Assembly: GCF_000503895.1 (NCBI RefSeq)
Contig: NC_022997.1
Coordinates: 2,359,821 to 2,423,820, forward strand
Reading direction: 5' to 3'
Length of the DNA stretch: 64,000 bases
Origin: Hyphomicrobium nitrativorans NL23
Lineage (GTDB): Bacteria; Pseudomonadota; Alphaproteobacteria; Rhizobiales; Hyphomicrobiaceae
Shown: positions 8,843-18,039 of the stretch, piece after piece
Position numbering within the stretch: position 1 is the stretch's first letter
Layout of the letters: each line of letters begins with the position of its first letter
The notes under the pieces: generated by a model
Databases searched by the model: none
What the model saw: the letters and a program-made list of their open reading frames with translations, nothing else
Told to the model about the DNA's origin: nothing
Position numbers and translations under genes: made by a program

Positions 8843-9607
8843 ATGCCTCAGCGCCAGCAGCAGCGTTTCAAGGATCGCGTCGCCCTCGTCACCGGCGCGT
8901 CGCGCGGGCTTGGCCGGGCCATCGCACTCGCGCTCGCTCGTGAAGGCGCACACGTCGTCGTCGCCGCCCGCTCGACGGGCGCACTCGAAGATCTCGACGA
9001 CGAGATCCGTGCCGTAGGCGGCACCGCGACCATCGTGAAGCTCGATTTGAGGGCGCAGGAGAAACTCGATCAACTCGGCCCCCTCATCTATCAGCGCTGG
9101 GGCAAGCTCGATATTCTTGTCGCAGCCGGCGGCATCCTGGGATCGCTCTCGCCGCTTCCGCACGTCACCGCGGATGCCTGGGACGCCGTCATCGACATCA
9201 ATCTCTCGGCCAACTGGCGCCTGATCCGCACGCTGGATCCCGTGTTGAAGCGGTCGGACGCGGCCCGCGTTCTGATGGTCACGGCGGAGGAAGCGAAAGG
9301 CGATCTCGCCTACTGGGGGCCTTATGCGGTGTCGAAAGCGGGCCTCGAAGCGCTCGCACGGACGTACGCCGCCGAGTGCGCCAATACACCCGTGCGCGTC
9401 AACCTGCTCGATCCGGGCTCGATGCGGACGGGGCTGCGCGTCAAGGCCTTCCCTGGCGAGAACAAGGATCTGCTGACCGATCCGGCTGACGTCGCGGCCT
9501 TCGCGCTCCCGCTGTTGCTCCCCGACATGAAGGCGAATGCCAGCCTCGTCCGCTTCACGCCGAACGCGAAGCCGTCCGCGGAACAGGCCGCGAGCGAAAC
9601 CACCTGA
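8843..9607 (+). CDS. SDR family NAD(P)-dependent oxidoreductase
   Basis: A classical short-chain dehydrogenase/reductase (254 residues). It has the dinucleotide-binding motif TGASRGLG at 17-24, an AAGG stretch at 94-97 in place of NNAG, and the catalytic pair Y161 and K165 (YAVSK). The usual catalytic serine appears to be replaced by T147. The substrate is unknown. An SDR at this position behind purF is frequent in related bacteria. It ends at a palindromic repeat shared with the convergent gene. Confidence 0.9.
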   Translation: MPQRQQQRFKDRVALVTGASRGLGRAIALALAREGAHVVVAARSTGALEDLDDEIRAVGGTATIVKLDLRAQEKLDQLGPLIYQRWGKLDILVAAGGILGSLSPLPHVTADAWDAVIDINLSANWRLIRTLDPVLKRSDAARVLMVTAEEAKGDLAYWGPYAVSKAGLEALARTYAAECANTPVRVNLLDPGSMRTGLRVKAFPGENKDLLTDPADVAAFALPLLLPDMKANASLVRFTPNAKPSAEQAASETT

Positions 9608-9618
9608 CCCCGACCCGC

Positions 9619-9667
9619 TGTCATCCCGGCCAAGTGAAGCGCAGCGGAACGCAGAGCCGGGATGACA
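9619..9667. repeat. TGTCATCCCGG palindrome between convergent genes, copy 1
   Basis: TGTCATCCCGGC (9619-9630) and GCCGGGATGACA (9656-9667) form a perfect 12-bp inverted repeat with a 25-base loop. It occupies the 80-base space between the 3' ends of the SDR gene (+) and the MBL gene (-), where it could act as a bidirectional terminator. Related copies lie at 30532-30607 and 63824. Confidence 0.8.
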
Positions 9668-9688
9668 AGGAGGAGAGGAGATTCCCTC

Positions 9689-10483
9689 TCAGACCTCGAT
9701 CACCATGCCGTCGTAGGCGGGCTCGACGGTTTCGGGCAACTCGCGCTTCAAAGCCGCGTAATCGAGGTCGCCCGTCATGTGGGTCAGGATCGCCCGTTTC
9801 GCGCGCAGCCGCTCGATGTGCGACAGCGCCTCCTTGACGGAGAAGTGGCTCGGATGCGGCGAGTAGCGCAGCGCGTCCACGATCCAGAGATCGAGATCCG
9901 TCAGCAGCGGCTCGGAATCGAGCGGCAGCGCGGACACATCCGGCGAATACGCCACGCCCCCGAACCGGAACGCGAGCGTTTCGATGTCGCCGTGGAACTG
10001 GCGGATGGGCAGCGCCTCGATCGCGCCGCCCGCGCCTTCAATGCGAACGGGCGCGCCATGAGCGAGCGTGTCCATCGTCAGGATTGGGGGATACGTCGAG
10101 CCGTTCGGCGTTTCGAAGCAGTAGCTGAAGCGGCGCACGAGGCTTTCCGCCGTCACCGCATCCGCGTGGCACGCGACGCGCCCCTTCATGGCGTAGGCGA
10201 CCATCCGGAGATCGTCGATCCCGTGCGTGTGATCGGCGTGATCGTGCGTGAACAGCACCGCATCGATCGCCTCGGCGCGCACCGAGAGCAACTGCTCGCG
10301 AATATCCGGCGGCGTGTCGATGAGCACGCTCGTGGTACCGCGCGGCCCGCGCTTTTCGACCAGCAACGCGCAACGACGCCTGCGGTTCTTCGGTTCGGCG
10401 GGATCGCACTTGCCCCACATGGAGCCGATACGCGGCACGCCGCCCGAGGATCCGCAGCCGAGGATCGTGAACCGGAAGCTCAT
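9689..10483 (-). CDS. MBL fold metallo-hydrolase (PhnP-like)
   Basis: A 264-residue metallo-beta-lactamase-fold hydrolase. The metal site HDHADH is at residues 80-85 (HxHxDH), and the N-terminal GCGSSGGVPR is characteristic of the PhnP-like phosphodiesterase branch. PhnP itself hydrolyses cyclic ribose phosphates, but in alphaproteobacteria homologues lie directly downstream of tatD without phn genes, as here, and the true substrate is not established. Its ATG overlaps the tatD stop by four bases, indicating translational coupling. Confidence 0.92.
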   Translation of the reverse strand: MSFRFTILGCGSSGGVPRIGSMWGKCDPAEPKNRRRRCALLVEKRGPRGTTSVLIDTPPDIREQLLSVRAEAIDAVLFTHDHADHTHGIDDLRMVAYAMKGRVACHADAVTAESLVRRFSYCFETPNGSTYPPILTMDTLAHGAPVRIEGAGGAIEALPIRQFHGDIETLAFRFGGVAYSPDVSALPLDSEPLLTDLDLWIVDALRYSPHPSHFSVKEALSHIERLRAKRAILTHMTGDLDYAALKRELPETVEPAYDGMVIEV

Positions 10484-11283
10484 GTGCTTGCGCTCTCGAC
10501 GCCGGCCGGTCGCCGGGCCTTCGTGTAGAGGCGGAAGAAGTTGTCTGTCGTCGCTTTCGCGATCTCCGCTTCCGAAATCCCGCGGATGCGCGCGAGCGCC
10601 GCCGCCGTATGCACGACGTAGGCGGGCTCGTTGGTCTTGCCCCGATACGGCACCGGCGCAAGATAGGGCGCGTCCGTCTCGACCAGAAGCCGGTCGAGCG
10701 GCAACGCGCGTGCGAGTTCGGCAAGCGCTTCCGTCTTCTTGAAGCTGATCACGCCCGAGAACGAGACGTAGATCCCCAAATCCGCCGCGCCGAGCGCAAG
10801 GTCATGGCCGCCCGTGTAGCAATGCAGCACGGCCGAAAACGCGCCCTTCGAATGCTCGTCCTTCAAGATCGCCAGCATGTCCGCGTCCGCTTCCCGGCTA
10901 TGTATTTCGAGCGGCAACCCCGTCTCGCGCGCGGCGGCGATGTGGTTGCGGAAGCCTTCCGCCTGCGCGCCGGGCGTCGAATGCTGATAGTGATAATCGA
11001 GCCCCGCTTCGCCGATGGCGACCACCTTGGGATGCTGCGCCAGCCGCACGATCTCGGCGGTTGGAATGTCGAGTTCCTCGTGCGCGTTGTGCGGATGCGT
11101 GCCGACCGAGCACCAGACGTCGTCGAAGCGCTCGGCGACGGCGAGCACCCGGTCGAACTTGCGGATACGCGTCGAGATGGTCACCATCGTGCGGACGCCC
11201 GCCGCCTTGGCGCGCACCACCACGCCGTCGAGATCGGGCGCGAAATCGGGAAAATCGAGATGGCAGTGATGATCGACAAGCAT
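10480..11283 (-). CDS. TatD family hydrolase (DNase)
   Basis: A TIM-barrel metal-dependent hydrolase of 267 residues; family members are 3'-5' exonucleases or deoxyribonucleases. Metal ligands are visible: H6 and H8 in DHHCHLDF, EAGLDYHY, IHSREA, the LHCYTG histidine and VETDAPYLAP. The ATG at 11283 is used; the open frame upstream is inside metG. It belongs to a compact minus-strand operon tmk-holB-metG-tatD-MBL that is conserved in alphaproteobacteria. Confidence 0.95.
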   Translation of the reverse strand: MLVDHHCHLDFPDFAPDLDGVVVRAKAAGVRTMVTISTRIRKFDRVLAVAERFDDVWCSVGTHPHNAHEELDIPTAEIVRLAQHPKVVAIGEAGLDYHYQHSTPGAQAEGFRNHIAAARETGLPLEIHSREADADMLAILKDEHSKGAFSAVLHCYTGGHDLALGAADLGIYVSFSGVISFKKTEALAELARALPLDRLLVETDAPYLAPVPYRGKTNEPAYVVHTAAALARIRGISEAEIAKATTDNFFRLYTKARRPAGVESAST

Positions 11284-11287
11284 CGCG

Positions 11288-12910
11288 TTAGGTCTCGGAC
11301 TTAGGAGCCTTGCCGCCCTTCTGGGGCTTCTGCTTCGGCGGGGTGTCGGCCTTCGCCGCCTCCTCGGGATCGACATAGCGCGGGAACACGCCCTTGGGCT
11401 CGGGGATCGCGGTGCCGGGCGCGAGACGGCCAGCGATCCCGAGCTTCGCGAACACGCGATCCGCCTCATCGAGCGCAAGCAGATCCAGGAGCTTGGCCGC
11501 AAGCTCCGGCATCGCGGGCTGTGCGAGAATGCCGAATTGGCGCACGACCTCCGCCGTCACGTAAAGGATCGTGCCCATACGCGCCGGGTCGGTCTTCTTC
11601 TTCGCCCACGGCTCTTCAGCGGCGAAATAACCGTTGGCATCCGCAATCACCGCCCACACCGCGTTGAGGTAGGGCGTGATCGCCTGCCGATCCATGGCCC
11701 CGCGCGCAAGGCCGTAAAGCGCGTCCGCCGCCGAGAGCAGCGCCTGATCCTCTGCCGTGAACGCGCCCGGTTCCGGGATCTTCCCGTCGCAGTTCTTGAA
11801 GATCATCGACAGCGAGCGCTGCGCGAGATTGCCGAGATTGTTCGCGAGATCCGCATTGATGCGGTTTGCAATCGCTTCCGGCGAATAGTTGCCGTCCTGG
11901 CCGAACATGACTTCGCGCAGAAGGAAGTAGCGCAACTGATCGCGGCCGTACGCGCGCACGAGATCGGACGGATCGACCACGTTGCCGACCGACTTCGAGA
12001 TCTTCTCGCCTTTGCTGAGAACCATTCCGTGCGAGAAGATCCGCTTCGGCAGGTCGATCCCCGCCGACATCAGAAACGCGGGCCAGTAGACCGCGTGAAA
12101 GCGCACGATGTCTTTGCCGATCACGTGCACGTCGGCTGGCCAGTAACCGGCGCGTTCGCCTTGCGGCGTGTTCAGGAGGCCGGTTGCGGTGATGTAGTTC
12201 GTCAGCGCATCCACCCACACATACATCACGTGCCCCGGCGCATCCGGCACCGGAATGCCCCAATCGAGCGTCGAGCGCGAAATCGAGAGGTCTTCGAGCC
12301 CGCTCTTCACGAAACTCACGACCTCGTTCTTGCGCTCCACGGGCAGAATGAAATCGGGATTGTCCTCATAGTGCTTGAGCAGACGCTCCTCGTAGGCCGA
12401 AAGCCGGAAGAAGAACGTCTCCTCCTCCGTCCACTCGACAGGCGTCCCTGTGGGCGTCGCATAGCGCACACCGCCGTCGCGCACTTCCGTTTCGGCTTCC
12501 TTGTAGTAGGTCTCGTCGCGCACCGAGTACCAGCCACCGTACTTCTTCGTGAAGATGTCGCCCGCCGCTTCCATCCGCCGCCAGATTTCCGCGCACGCCT
12601 CATAGTGGCGCGGCTCCGTCGTGCGGATGAAATCGTCGTTCGAAATGCCGAGCATCTCCACCATCTCGACGAAGCGCGCCGCGTTGCGGTCGGCCAGCGC
12701 CAGCGGCGTCAGGCCTTCCTTGGCGGCCGTCTGCTTCATCTTGAGGCCGTGCTCGTCGGTCCCGGTCAGGAAGAACACGTCGCGCCCGTCCAGCCGTTCG
12801 AACCGCGCGATGGCGTCGGTTGCGATGGCCTCGTACGCATGCCCGATATGGGGCACGCCGTTCGGATAGGAAATCGCCGTCGTGATGTAGAATTTCGTAC
12901 GCCCGCTCAT
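11288..12910 (-). CDS. metG: Methionyl-tRNA synthetase
   Basis: Class I synthetase charging tRNA-Met. The HIGH motif is at residues 21-24 (PHIGHAYE), the KMSKS equivalent is KISKS at 303-307, and the [10 protein letters not shown] motif is near 50. At 540 residues it lacks the C-terminal tRNA-binding EMAP-like domain found in longer MetG proteins. It ends in a Lys/Pro-rich tail ([15 protein letters not shown]). The ATG at 12910 was chosen; the upstream open frame is the holB-metG junction. It lies between holB and tatD. Confidence 0.97.
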   Translation of the reverse strand: MSGRTKFYITTAISYPNGVPHIGHAYEAIATDAIARFERLDGRDVFFLTGTDEHGLKMKQTAAKEGLTPLALADRNAARFVEMVEMLGISNDDFIRTTEPRHYEACAEIWRRMEAAGDIFTKKYGGWYSVRDETYYKEAETEVRDGGVRYATPTGTPVEWTEEETFFFRLSAYEERLLKHYEDNPDFILPVERKNEVVSFVKSGLEDLSISRSTLDWGIPVPDAPGHVMYVWVDALTNYITATGLLNTPQGERAGYWPADVHVIGKDIVRFHAVYWPAFLMSAGIDLPKRIFSHGMVLSKGEKISKSVGNVVDPSDLVRAYGRDQLRYFLLREVMFGQDGNYSPEAIANRINADLANNLGNLAQRSLSMIFKNCDGKIPEPGAFTAEDQALLSAADALYGLARGAMDRQAITPYLNAVWAVIADANGYFAAEEPWAKKKTDPARMGTILYVTAEVVRQFGILAQPAMPELAAKLLDLLALDEADRVFAKLGIAGRLAPGTAIPEPKGVFPRYVDPEEAAKADTPPKQKPQKGGKAPKSET

Positions 12911-12981
12911 GGGACCTCTCGGAACGTCTCGTCCAGCGGCAGGAACCGGATCGGTGTGGGCTGGCCTCGGACGGGACCGGC

Positions 12982-14109
12982 TTAACTGCGGGCCGCCGCC
13001 CCGAGCCGGGAGAAGACGTCCAGGATCAGGGCCTTGCGGTCGAGGTTGAGGGCGGCCGCCTCGGCCCGCGCCGCGGCCACTCTTTCCCACAAGCCGGCCC
13101 ACGTGGCAAGCCGCGCCGGCCCGATCAGCCGCGCCGCAAGGGCCCGCTCATCGTCCGATCCCTCGCCCCGGGCCTCCGCCGCGACGAGGCGCGCAACCGC
13201 ATCCATCAGAAGCTCGAAGAACAGCACGAACCGCTGTTCGGCCGCCTGCCCGGAGAGTTCGTCGCCGAGCGTATGTACCGCCGCCCAGTCCACCTTCGGC
13301 AACGTGTCGAGCAGGGCCGCGATGCGGTCGGAAAGCGCGAGCCCCTTCGCCGCGTGAAGCGCGATCAGGCGGCGCGCGCTCCCGCCCGATAGCCGCGCCA
13401 GCCGCTCCCATTCGGACGGCGACGGCATTCCGCTTCCCACTTCCTCGCCGCTCGCCGAAAAGGCCTGCGTCACCGCCCGCTTGAGCGCCTCGTCGCCCAG
13501 CGGCGCGAGATCGAGCGTGCGCACCCGCGAGCGGATGGTGACCAGAAGCCGTCCCGGTGCCGACGAGATGAGCAGAAACACGGTGCGCGCCGGCGGCTCT
13601 TCGAGCGACTTCAGAAGCGCGTTCGCGGCCGCAATATTGAGTTCGTCCGCCCGGTCGACGATGACGACGCGCCACGCCCCGTCCTCGCTCGTGCGCCCGA
13701 GAAAAGATTTCAGGCGCCGCACCTCGTCCACCGGGATCGTCGCCGGAAACCGCTTGCCCTTCGGATCCCAGCCGCGGCGAATGATCAGCAGTCCGGGATG
13801 CGAAAGCGCGAGCACCTGCCGCGCGGCTCGCGTACCGGGATCGATGTCGAGCGAGCCGGGCGTGCGCTCGGCCGGATCGGCCAGCAGATAGCGCGCGAAG
13901 CGATAGGCGAGTGTCGCTTTGCCGATGCCGTCCGCGCCCGCAATAAGCCAGCCGTGATGCATCCGCCCCGATGCGAACGCCGCTTCGAGCAACGCCTCAG
14001 CCCCCTCGTGGCCATAGACGTGGCGCGCGGCTCGGGGATGCGGAAACCCGTCGAGGCGGTCGGCCTCCGGCAGGTCCTCGATCTCCTGCAGCATCGGCGC
14101 CCGCGCCAT
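12982..14109 (-). CDS. holB: DNA polymerase III subunit delta'
   Basis: Clamp-loader delta' subunit (375 residues), which with gamma/tau and delta loads the beta sliding clamp. The ATP-binding-like loop GADGIGKAT is at residues 58-65, followed by the AAA+ core with [17 protein letters not shown] and the sensor region RSRVRTLDL. Alphaproteobacterial delta' proteins keep a near-intact P-loop, unlike the E. coli one. The gene starts two bases before the tmk stop and leads into metG 71 bases later. Confidence 0.95.
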   Translation of the reverse strand: MARAPMLQEIEDLPEADRLDGFPHPRAARHVYGHEGAEALLEAAFASGRMHHGWLIAGADGIGKATLAYRFARYLLADPAERTPGSLDIDPGTRAARQVLALSHPGLLIIRRGWDPKGKRFPATIPVDEVRRLKSFLGRTSEDGAWRVVIVDRADELNIAAANALLKSLEEPPARTVFLLISSAPGRLLVTIRSRVRTLDLAPLGDEALKRAVTQAFSASGEEVGSGMPSPSEWERLARLSGGSARRLIALHAAKGLALSDRIAALLDTLPKVDWAAVHTLGDELSGQAAEQRFVLFFELLMDAVARLVAAEARGEGSDDERALAARLIGPARLATWAGLWERVAAARAEAAALNLDRKALILDVFSRLGAAARS

Positions 14110-14111
14110 CG

Positions 14112-14738
14112 CTAACGTACTCCGGCGAGCAGCCGCTCATCGACGGCGCGCCAGACGTCGTCCGCGATGGCGTCCGCATCGCGGTTGGCGTCGATCACGA
14201 CACAGCGCTCAGGCTCCGAGCGCGCCACGGCCAGAAAGGCTTCGCGCAGGTTGAGGTGATAGGTGTTGTCCGCCGCGTCGAACCGCGAGAGCGCCCCGCG
14301 CTGAACCGCCCGCGCGACACCGACCTCGGGCGGCAGGTCGAGCACGAGCGTGAGATCGGGAAACGTGGGCCTCACGCTCTCGTATTCCACCGCCGCGATC
14401 AGCCCCGGCGACACGCCCGCCAGCATCCCCTGATAGACCCGCGTCGAATCCATGAAGCGGTCCGACACCACCCATGTGCCGTGCGATAGCGCGGGCCTGA
14501 TCACCTTTGCCACGTGCTCCGCGCGCGCGGCGGCGAACAGCAACAGCTCCGTCACGGGTTCCGGTACCGCTTCCAGCACCACCTCGCGAACACGCTCGCC
14601 GAGCGGCGTGCCACCCGGCTCGCGTGTGAGAACAACTTCGGCCCCGGCCTCGCGCAGTCGCGCAGCGAGACGCCCGGCTTGGGTCGACTTGCCGGAGCCT
14701 TCTCCCCCTTCGAACGTGATGAACTTTCCGCGTGTCAT
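14112..14738 (-). CDS. tmk: Thymidylate kinase
   Basis: Phosphorylates dTMP to dTDP. The P-loop GGEGSGKST is at residues 11-19, the dTMP-binding REPGGTPLGE loop near 49, and the DR motif VVSDRFMDST near 100. The length of 208 residues is standard. The ATG at 14738 (MTRGKFITFEGGEG) was chosen over a start 17 codons upstream because the family begins about ten residues before the P-loop. tmk-holB-metG-tatD is a conserved order. Confidence 0.96.
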   Translation of the reverse strand: MTRGKFITFEGGEGSGKSTQAGRLAARLREAGAEVVLTREPGGTPLGERVREVVLEAVPEPVTELLLFAAARAEHVAKVIRPALSHGTWVVSDRFMDSTRVYQGMLAGVSPGLIAAVEYESVRPTFPDLTLVLDLPPEVGVARAVQRGALSRFDAADNTYHLNLREAFLAVARSEPERCVVIDANRDADAIADDVWRAVDERLLAGVR

Positions 14739-14804
14739 GGCCCGGACAGTAGTTCTCTTCGTTGCGGGATTGAAGCCGCGAAATCGCACACCGCAGTGCG
14801 CGTC

Positions 14805-15635
14805 CTACCCTGCCCGCAACCGCCCCTCCTTGAGGGCCCCGATCCACGCGAGCACCACATCCAGCGATCCGAACATGACGTGGTCTGCGTGTCCTGCCCC
14901 CGGAAACGTCCGGATCGTCTTCGGCCCGGCCGCGAGCGCGTGAAGCTCGTGCCCCATCGCGACGGGGATGATCCCGTCCGCCTCTCCATGGATGATCAGC
15001 ATCGGCGCCGAGACGGATGCGATGTGCCGGCGCGTGTCGTAGCGGTCGCGCATGAAAAGCCGTCCCGGCAGCGCGAGCAGCGGATAATGCAGCGCGGCGA
15101 GGTCCACCATCGACGTATAGGGCGCCTCCAGCACCAGCCCGCCGACGGGCCGAGTTGCGGCAACCTGGGTTGCGACGCCCGTCCCCAGCGATTCCCCGCA
15201 AACGACGATGTCGGACGGGTCGACGCCGAGCCCGACGAGCGTGTCGAACGCAAGCTGTGCATCCGCCACATTGGCCCTTTCGGACGGGTGTCCGCTGCTG
15301 CCGGCAAAGCCGCGATACGTCATGATGAAGACGCCGAACCCGTGCGCCGTGTAGCGCGCGATGCGTTCGGCCCGGGAATCGAGCGCGCCCGCATTTCCAT
15401 GGAAATAGAGAACCGTTTGCCGGCCCGGCTTTGCAGGCGCATGCCACGCCATCACGCGCTCGCCATCCGCTGTCGCAAGGACCTTTTCCTGCACGCCGGC
15501 AAGTCCGGCTTCAACCGGCGAGAGATATGCGGGTGTCGGAAAGTACATGAGCCGCCGCTCGACCCTCGGCACCATCAGCGCCAGGACGCCGACGGCCAGC
15601 ACGGCACCGACCGCGAGTTTGACTATCAGTCCCAA
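14805..15635 (-). CDS. Membrane-anchored alpha/beta hydrolase (BEM46-like)
   Basis: A serine hydrolase of 276 residues with an N-terminal membrane anchor (about residues 3-22). The probable triad is S149 in CGESLGTG, D220 in IHGEADGIIP and H249 in FPGAGHADH, with the oxyanion-side HGNAG motif near 79. This is the arrangement of BEM46/YfhR-type proteins, whose substrates are unknown. It sits upstream of tmk where many relatives carry a D,D-carboxypeptidase gene, so it may be a local replacement. Its start faces the CtrA box at 15719. Confidence 0.85.
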   Translation of the reverse strand: MGLIVKLAVGAVLAVGVLALMVPRVERRLMYFPTPAYLSPVEAGLAGVQEKVLATADGERVMAWHAPAKPGRQTVLYFHGNAGALDSRAERIARYTAHGFGVFIMTYRGFAGSSGHPSERANVADAQLAFDTLVGLGVDPSDIVVCGESLGTGVATQVAATRPVGGLVLEAPYTSMVDLAALHYPLLALPGRLFMRDRYDTRRHIASVSAPMLIIHGEADGIIPVAMGHELHALAAGPKTIRTFPGAGHADHVMFGSLDVVLAWIGALKEGRLRAG

Positions 15636-15718
15636 ACCTCAGCTCTCCCCGTATTTCGCCCTTACGCTCGCCGGCGGCGAACGTTAGCACGCGAAATCGT
15701 CGGCGCGCGCCCATATGC

Positions 15719-15733
15719 TTAAAGCTCCGTTAA
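15719..15733 (+). promoter_or_regulatory. CtrA-type box, TTAA-N7-TTAA
   Basis: TTAA-AGCTCCG-TTAA followed by C is an exact match to the full CtrA recognition site known from Caulobacter and other alphaproteobacteria. It lies 50-64 bases upstream of the LysM lipoprotein ATG and 84 upstream of the divergent hydrolase start, a good position for promoter control. This is a motif match only. Confidence 0.65.
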
Positions 15734-15782
15734 CCAAAACCTGCGCTTCTTGAGGTTGTATGCGTTAGCGGAGTATCTCGTC

Positions 15783-16400
15783 ATGCGTTTCCGTTCCCGC
15801 CCCCTTTACCGGGGCGCTTTGGCCATCGCAGGCCTTGCGGCCACACTCGCCGGTTGCAGTTCCAGCGGCTCCCAGGGCTCGCTCACCACATCAAGCCTCT
15901 CGCCGCGCCCGCACGAAAACGTCTATGCGTCGCCGCAGCGCACGTATCCGGACGGGTCGGCCTACGGCCGCCCCTACAACGCCGCTCCTCACCGCTCCGC
16001 CCACGCTCCCCGTCAGTACGTCGATCCCGGCACACCGACCCCGCGCCATATGGCGGACGCCGGCTACCGGCCAGCCTCCAACGGCATTCAAACCGCAAGC
16101 CTCGGCGGCAGCAGCCGGAGCGGGAATGCGACCTATGACCCGAACGCCCGCTGGCAGCAGCCGTCTCCGTTCATCACGGGCGCCGGCGCTCCCCCGCGCA
16201 GCGCAGGCGCTCCGCCGGCCGCCCACACGCCCCCGCGTCCAGCCGGGCCCCACGTCGTCGAAGTCCGCGAGGGCGACACGCTGTACAGCATCTCGCGCCA
16301 TCATCGCGTCCCGCTTCACGATATCGTCGTGGCCAATCGCCTGACGTCGGATCGGATCGAAGTCGGCCAGCGGATCGTCGTCCCGACGCGAACGCGCTGA
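15783..16400 (+). CDS. LysM domain lipoprotein
   Basis: An envelope lipoprotein of 205 residues. The signal peptide ends at a lipobox LAGC (C25). A long Pro/Ser/Tyr-rich low-complexity linker (about 30-155) leads to one LysM peptidoglycan-binding domain at about 158-201 (VREGDTLYSISRHHRVPLHDIVVANRL, ending GQRIVVP). It resembles the N-terminal half of NlpD/DipM-type division proteins but has no M23 peptidase domain. I chose the ATG at 15783 because it starts directly at the signal peptide. The CtrA-type box upstream fits cell-cycle-timed expression. Confidence 0.88.
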   Translation: MRFRSRPLYRGALAIAGLAATLAGCSSSGSQGSLTTSSLSPRPHENVYASPQRTYPDGSAYGRPYNAAPHRSAHAPRQYVDPGTPTPRHMADAGYRPASNGIQTASLGGSSRSGNATYDPNARWQQPSPFITGAGAPPRSAGAPPAAHTPPRPAGPHVVEVREGDTLYSISRHHRVPLHDIVVANRLTSDRIEVGQRIVVPTRTR

Positions 16401-16452
16401 CGCGGCGTGTCTCCCTTTGCCCCTCCCAGTATTGCTCTGCACGCCGAGCGCA

Positions 16453-16466
16453 TTGACCAAGATCAA
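16453..16466 (+). promoter_or_regulatory. FNR/FixK-like box
   Basis: TTGAC-CAAG-ATCAA matches the FNR/FixK consensus TTGAT-N4-ATCAA at nine of ten positions. Its centre is about 76 bases upstream of the start of the small membrane protein at 16536; a class II promoter would then give a short leader of about 35 bases. Motif match only. Confidence 0.45.
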
Positions 16467-16535
16467 GAACACTGTTTACGGTGCACGGCTGGCGGATTCT
16501 CGTATTCGTCAAGAGAAACAAGGGGAGACACGTAT

Positions 16536-16943
16536 ATGGCAGCCGTGAGCGGCAAGACGTCTATGAGCATCATCATTCTGCTTCTGATCGCGACAGCGGT
16601 TGGCGCCCTCGTTGGCCTGTTTTTGGGCGGCATCATCACCGGCACGCGAACCCTCGCGATCTCCGCCGGATTGATCGCAACGATCGTCGCCTCAATCGCG
16701 CGCTACAAGGCCGTGTTTCTCGGCGCCGGCGTCGGCCCTGACGATTCGAAGGTCCCCGGCGTGGTCGTGGTCAACGCCGCGATCGCATCCATCGCGGGCA
16801 GCCTCGCCGCCCACGACATCGCGAACCACATCGCAACGCCGCCCTCGGCCATCCTTCTCGGCACGTTCGCCGGATTGCTGTCTGCCGTTCTTCTCGCGCT
16901 GCTGATGGTCACGTATCACGCGACATCGACCGCCGCCCGCTGA
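16536..16943 (+). CDS. Small hydrophobic membrane protein, function unknown
   Basis: A 135-residue protein with about four membrane segments: SIIILLLIATAVGALVGLFLGG (10-33), a second at about 36-50, a third near 75-90 and the last at about 105-125. I do not recognise a family. The ATG at 16536 has AAGGGGAG ten bases upstream; the longer open frame to 16407 has no such signal. An FNR/FixK-like site upstream hints at oxygen-responsive expression. It converges with the metallopeptidase-like gene only three bases later, with no terminator between. Confidence 0.7.
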   Translation: MAAVSGKTSMSIIILLLIATAVGALVGLFLGGIITGTRTLAISAGLIATIVASIARYKAVFLGAGVGPDDSKVPGVVVVNAAIASIAGSLAAHDIANHIATPPSAILLGTFAGLLSAVLLALLMVTYHATSTAAR

Positions 16944-16945
16944 AC

Positions 16946-17470
16946 TCAGCGATTGTATGCGGCCTGCGAACGATCCGGAGCGTCAAAGCATGCCAAAAGG
17001 TAGGCATGACGCTCCGGACCCGGCAAGTGCCCGAAGGCCGAGCCGCGGCTATGCGCGAGAAACGGGGCGAACGCCTCGACATCTGCGCGCGTGAAAAGCC
17101 CGGCCGTGCGGCCACGGTCGATGGACCAGCAATCCGCCTCCCGCTCGCTTTCGATGGTCGGATTGATGATGTGCGCCAGCACGTGATGCGCGCACTCGTG
17201 CTGATAGAAGAAGATCTGCATTTTTTCGGGCAACGTCGCGAGGCGCGCGGGATCGAGCGCAATCACCGGCACGGCCGAAATGAACGTTGCGCGACCCACG
17301 TCGCCTCTGAGCGGCGCGTGAAGCGTCTGGACGATGCGCCCGCGAAAATCCCGGCACGCCATCGAGACGCCGCCGATGACGGGCTCGGCCTCAAACGCGC
17401 CGCCCGCCAGGGTGGAACGCCCGCCGAGCAACGCCGCCAGGATACCGAGGGCAAGCGCGAAGGCCTTCAT
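16946..17470 (-). CDS. Exported HExxH metallopeptidase-like protein
   Basis: A 174-residue protein with a signal peptide (about 1-23), then the zinc-metallopeptidase motif HECAHH (H91, E92, H95) and, about 20 residues later, ESEREADCW, which could supply the third ligand as in M48-like gluzincins. The protein is much shorter than M48 enzymes and lacks their membrane segments, so it may be a minimal secreted peptidase or an inactive relative. The motif is seen; the activity is inferred. The ATG at 17470 is used because it begins the signal peptide. Confidence 0.72.
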   Translation of the reverse strand: MKAFALALGILAALLGGRSTLAGGAFEAEPVIGGVSMACRDFRGRIVQTLHAPLRGDVGRATFISAVPVIALDPARLATLPEKMQIFFYQHECAHHVLAHIINPTIESEREADCWSIDRGRTAGLFTRADVEAFAPFLAHSRGSAFGHLPGPERHAYLLACFDAPDRSQAAYNR

Positions 17471-17625
17471 GCGCGACCTCAAGGGCTCTCTTCCAAAGGG
17501 TTCGATGACCCTTTGTCTACGCAGGCTAGAGTTATTTCGATCTCCCCGCCACGGGGATAACATTGCCGCACGCAAATACCGCCACGTGCGCACAGGGCCG
17601 GAGGCTGCGGATATCCACGGGCCCG

Positions 17626-18030
17626 CTACGTTTTCGCCAGCACGGGCTCGATCGGAAATCCGGCGTCGCGCCACGCGGTGAAGCCGCCCGCAAGATGCGC
17701 GACCGGCTGAAGCCCCATGTCCTGCGCCGTGCGCGTCGCGAGGGCTGAGCGCCACCCACTCGCACAGTAGAACACGAAGCGGTGCGGTTCGGCGAAAACC
17801 GGCTTGTGGTACGGGCTCTCAGGATCGATCCAGAATTCCAGCATCCCGCGCGGACAATGAAAGGCCCCCGGAATACGCCCATCGCGCTCAAGCTCACGCC
17901 TGTCGCGCAGATCGACGAGCAGAACTTCGCCCCGCTCCCGCAAGGCGTGAACATCTTCCGCGCCAAACGTTTCGATTTGGGCGTTTGCGTCGTCCAGAAG
18001 CTGGCGATACCCGATTTTCACGCCCGCCAT
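17626..18030 (-). CDS. Rhodanese-like domain protein
   Basis: A single rhodanese domain (134 residues). The active-site loop is CASGWR at 89-94, with the catalytic Cys at C89. The upstream VDLRDRRELERDGRIPGAFHCPRG is the usual first CH2-like motif. Such proteins transfer sulfane sulfur to thiol acceptors. It directly follows pntB on the same strand, ten bases away, and may be cotranscribed. Confidence 0.9.
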   Translation of the reverse strand: MAGVKIGYRQLLDDANAQIETFGAEDVHALRERGEVLLVDLRDRRELERDGRIPGAFHCPRGMLEFWIDPESPYHKPVFAEPHRFVFYCASGWRSALATRTAQDMGLQPVAHLAGGFTAWRDAGFPIEPVLAKT

Positions 18031-18039
18031 CCCACTCTG

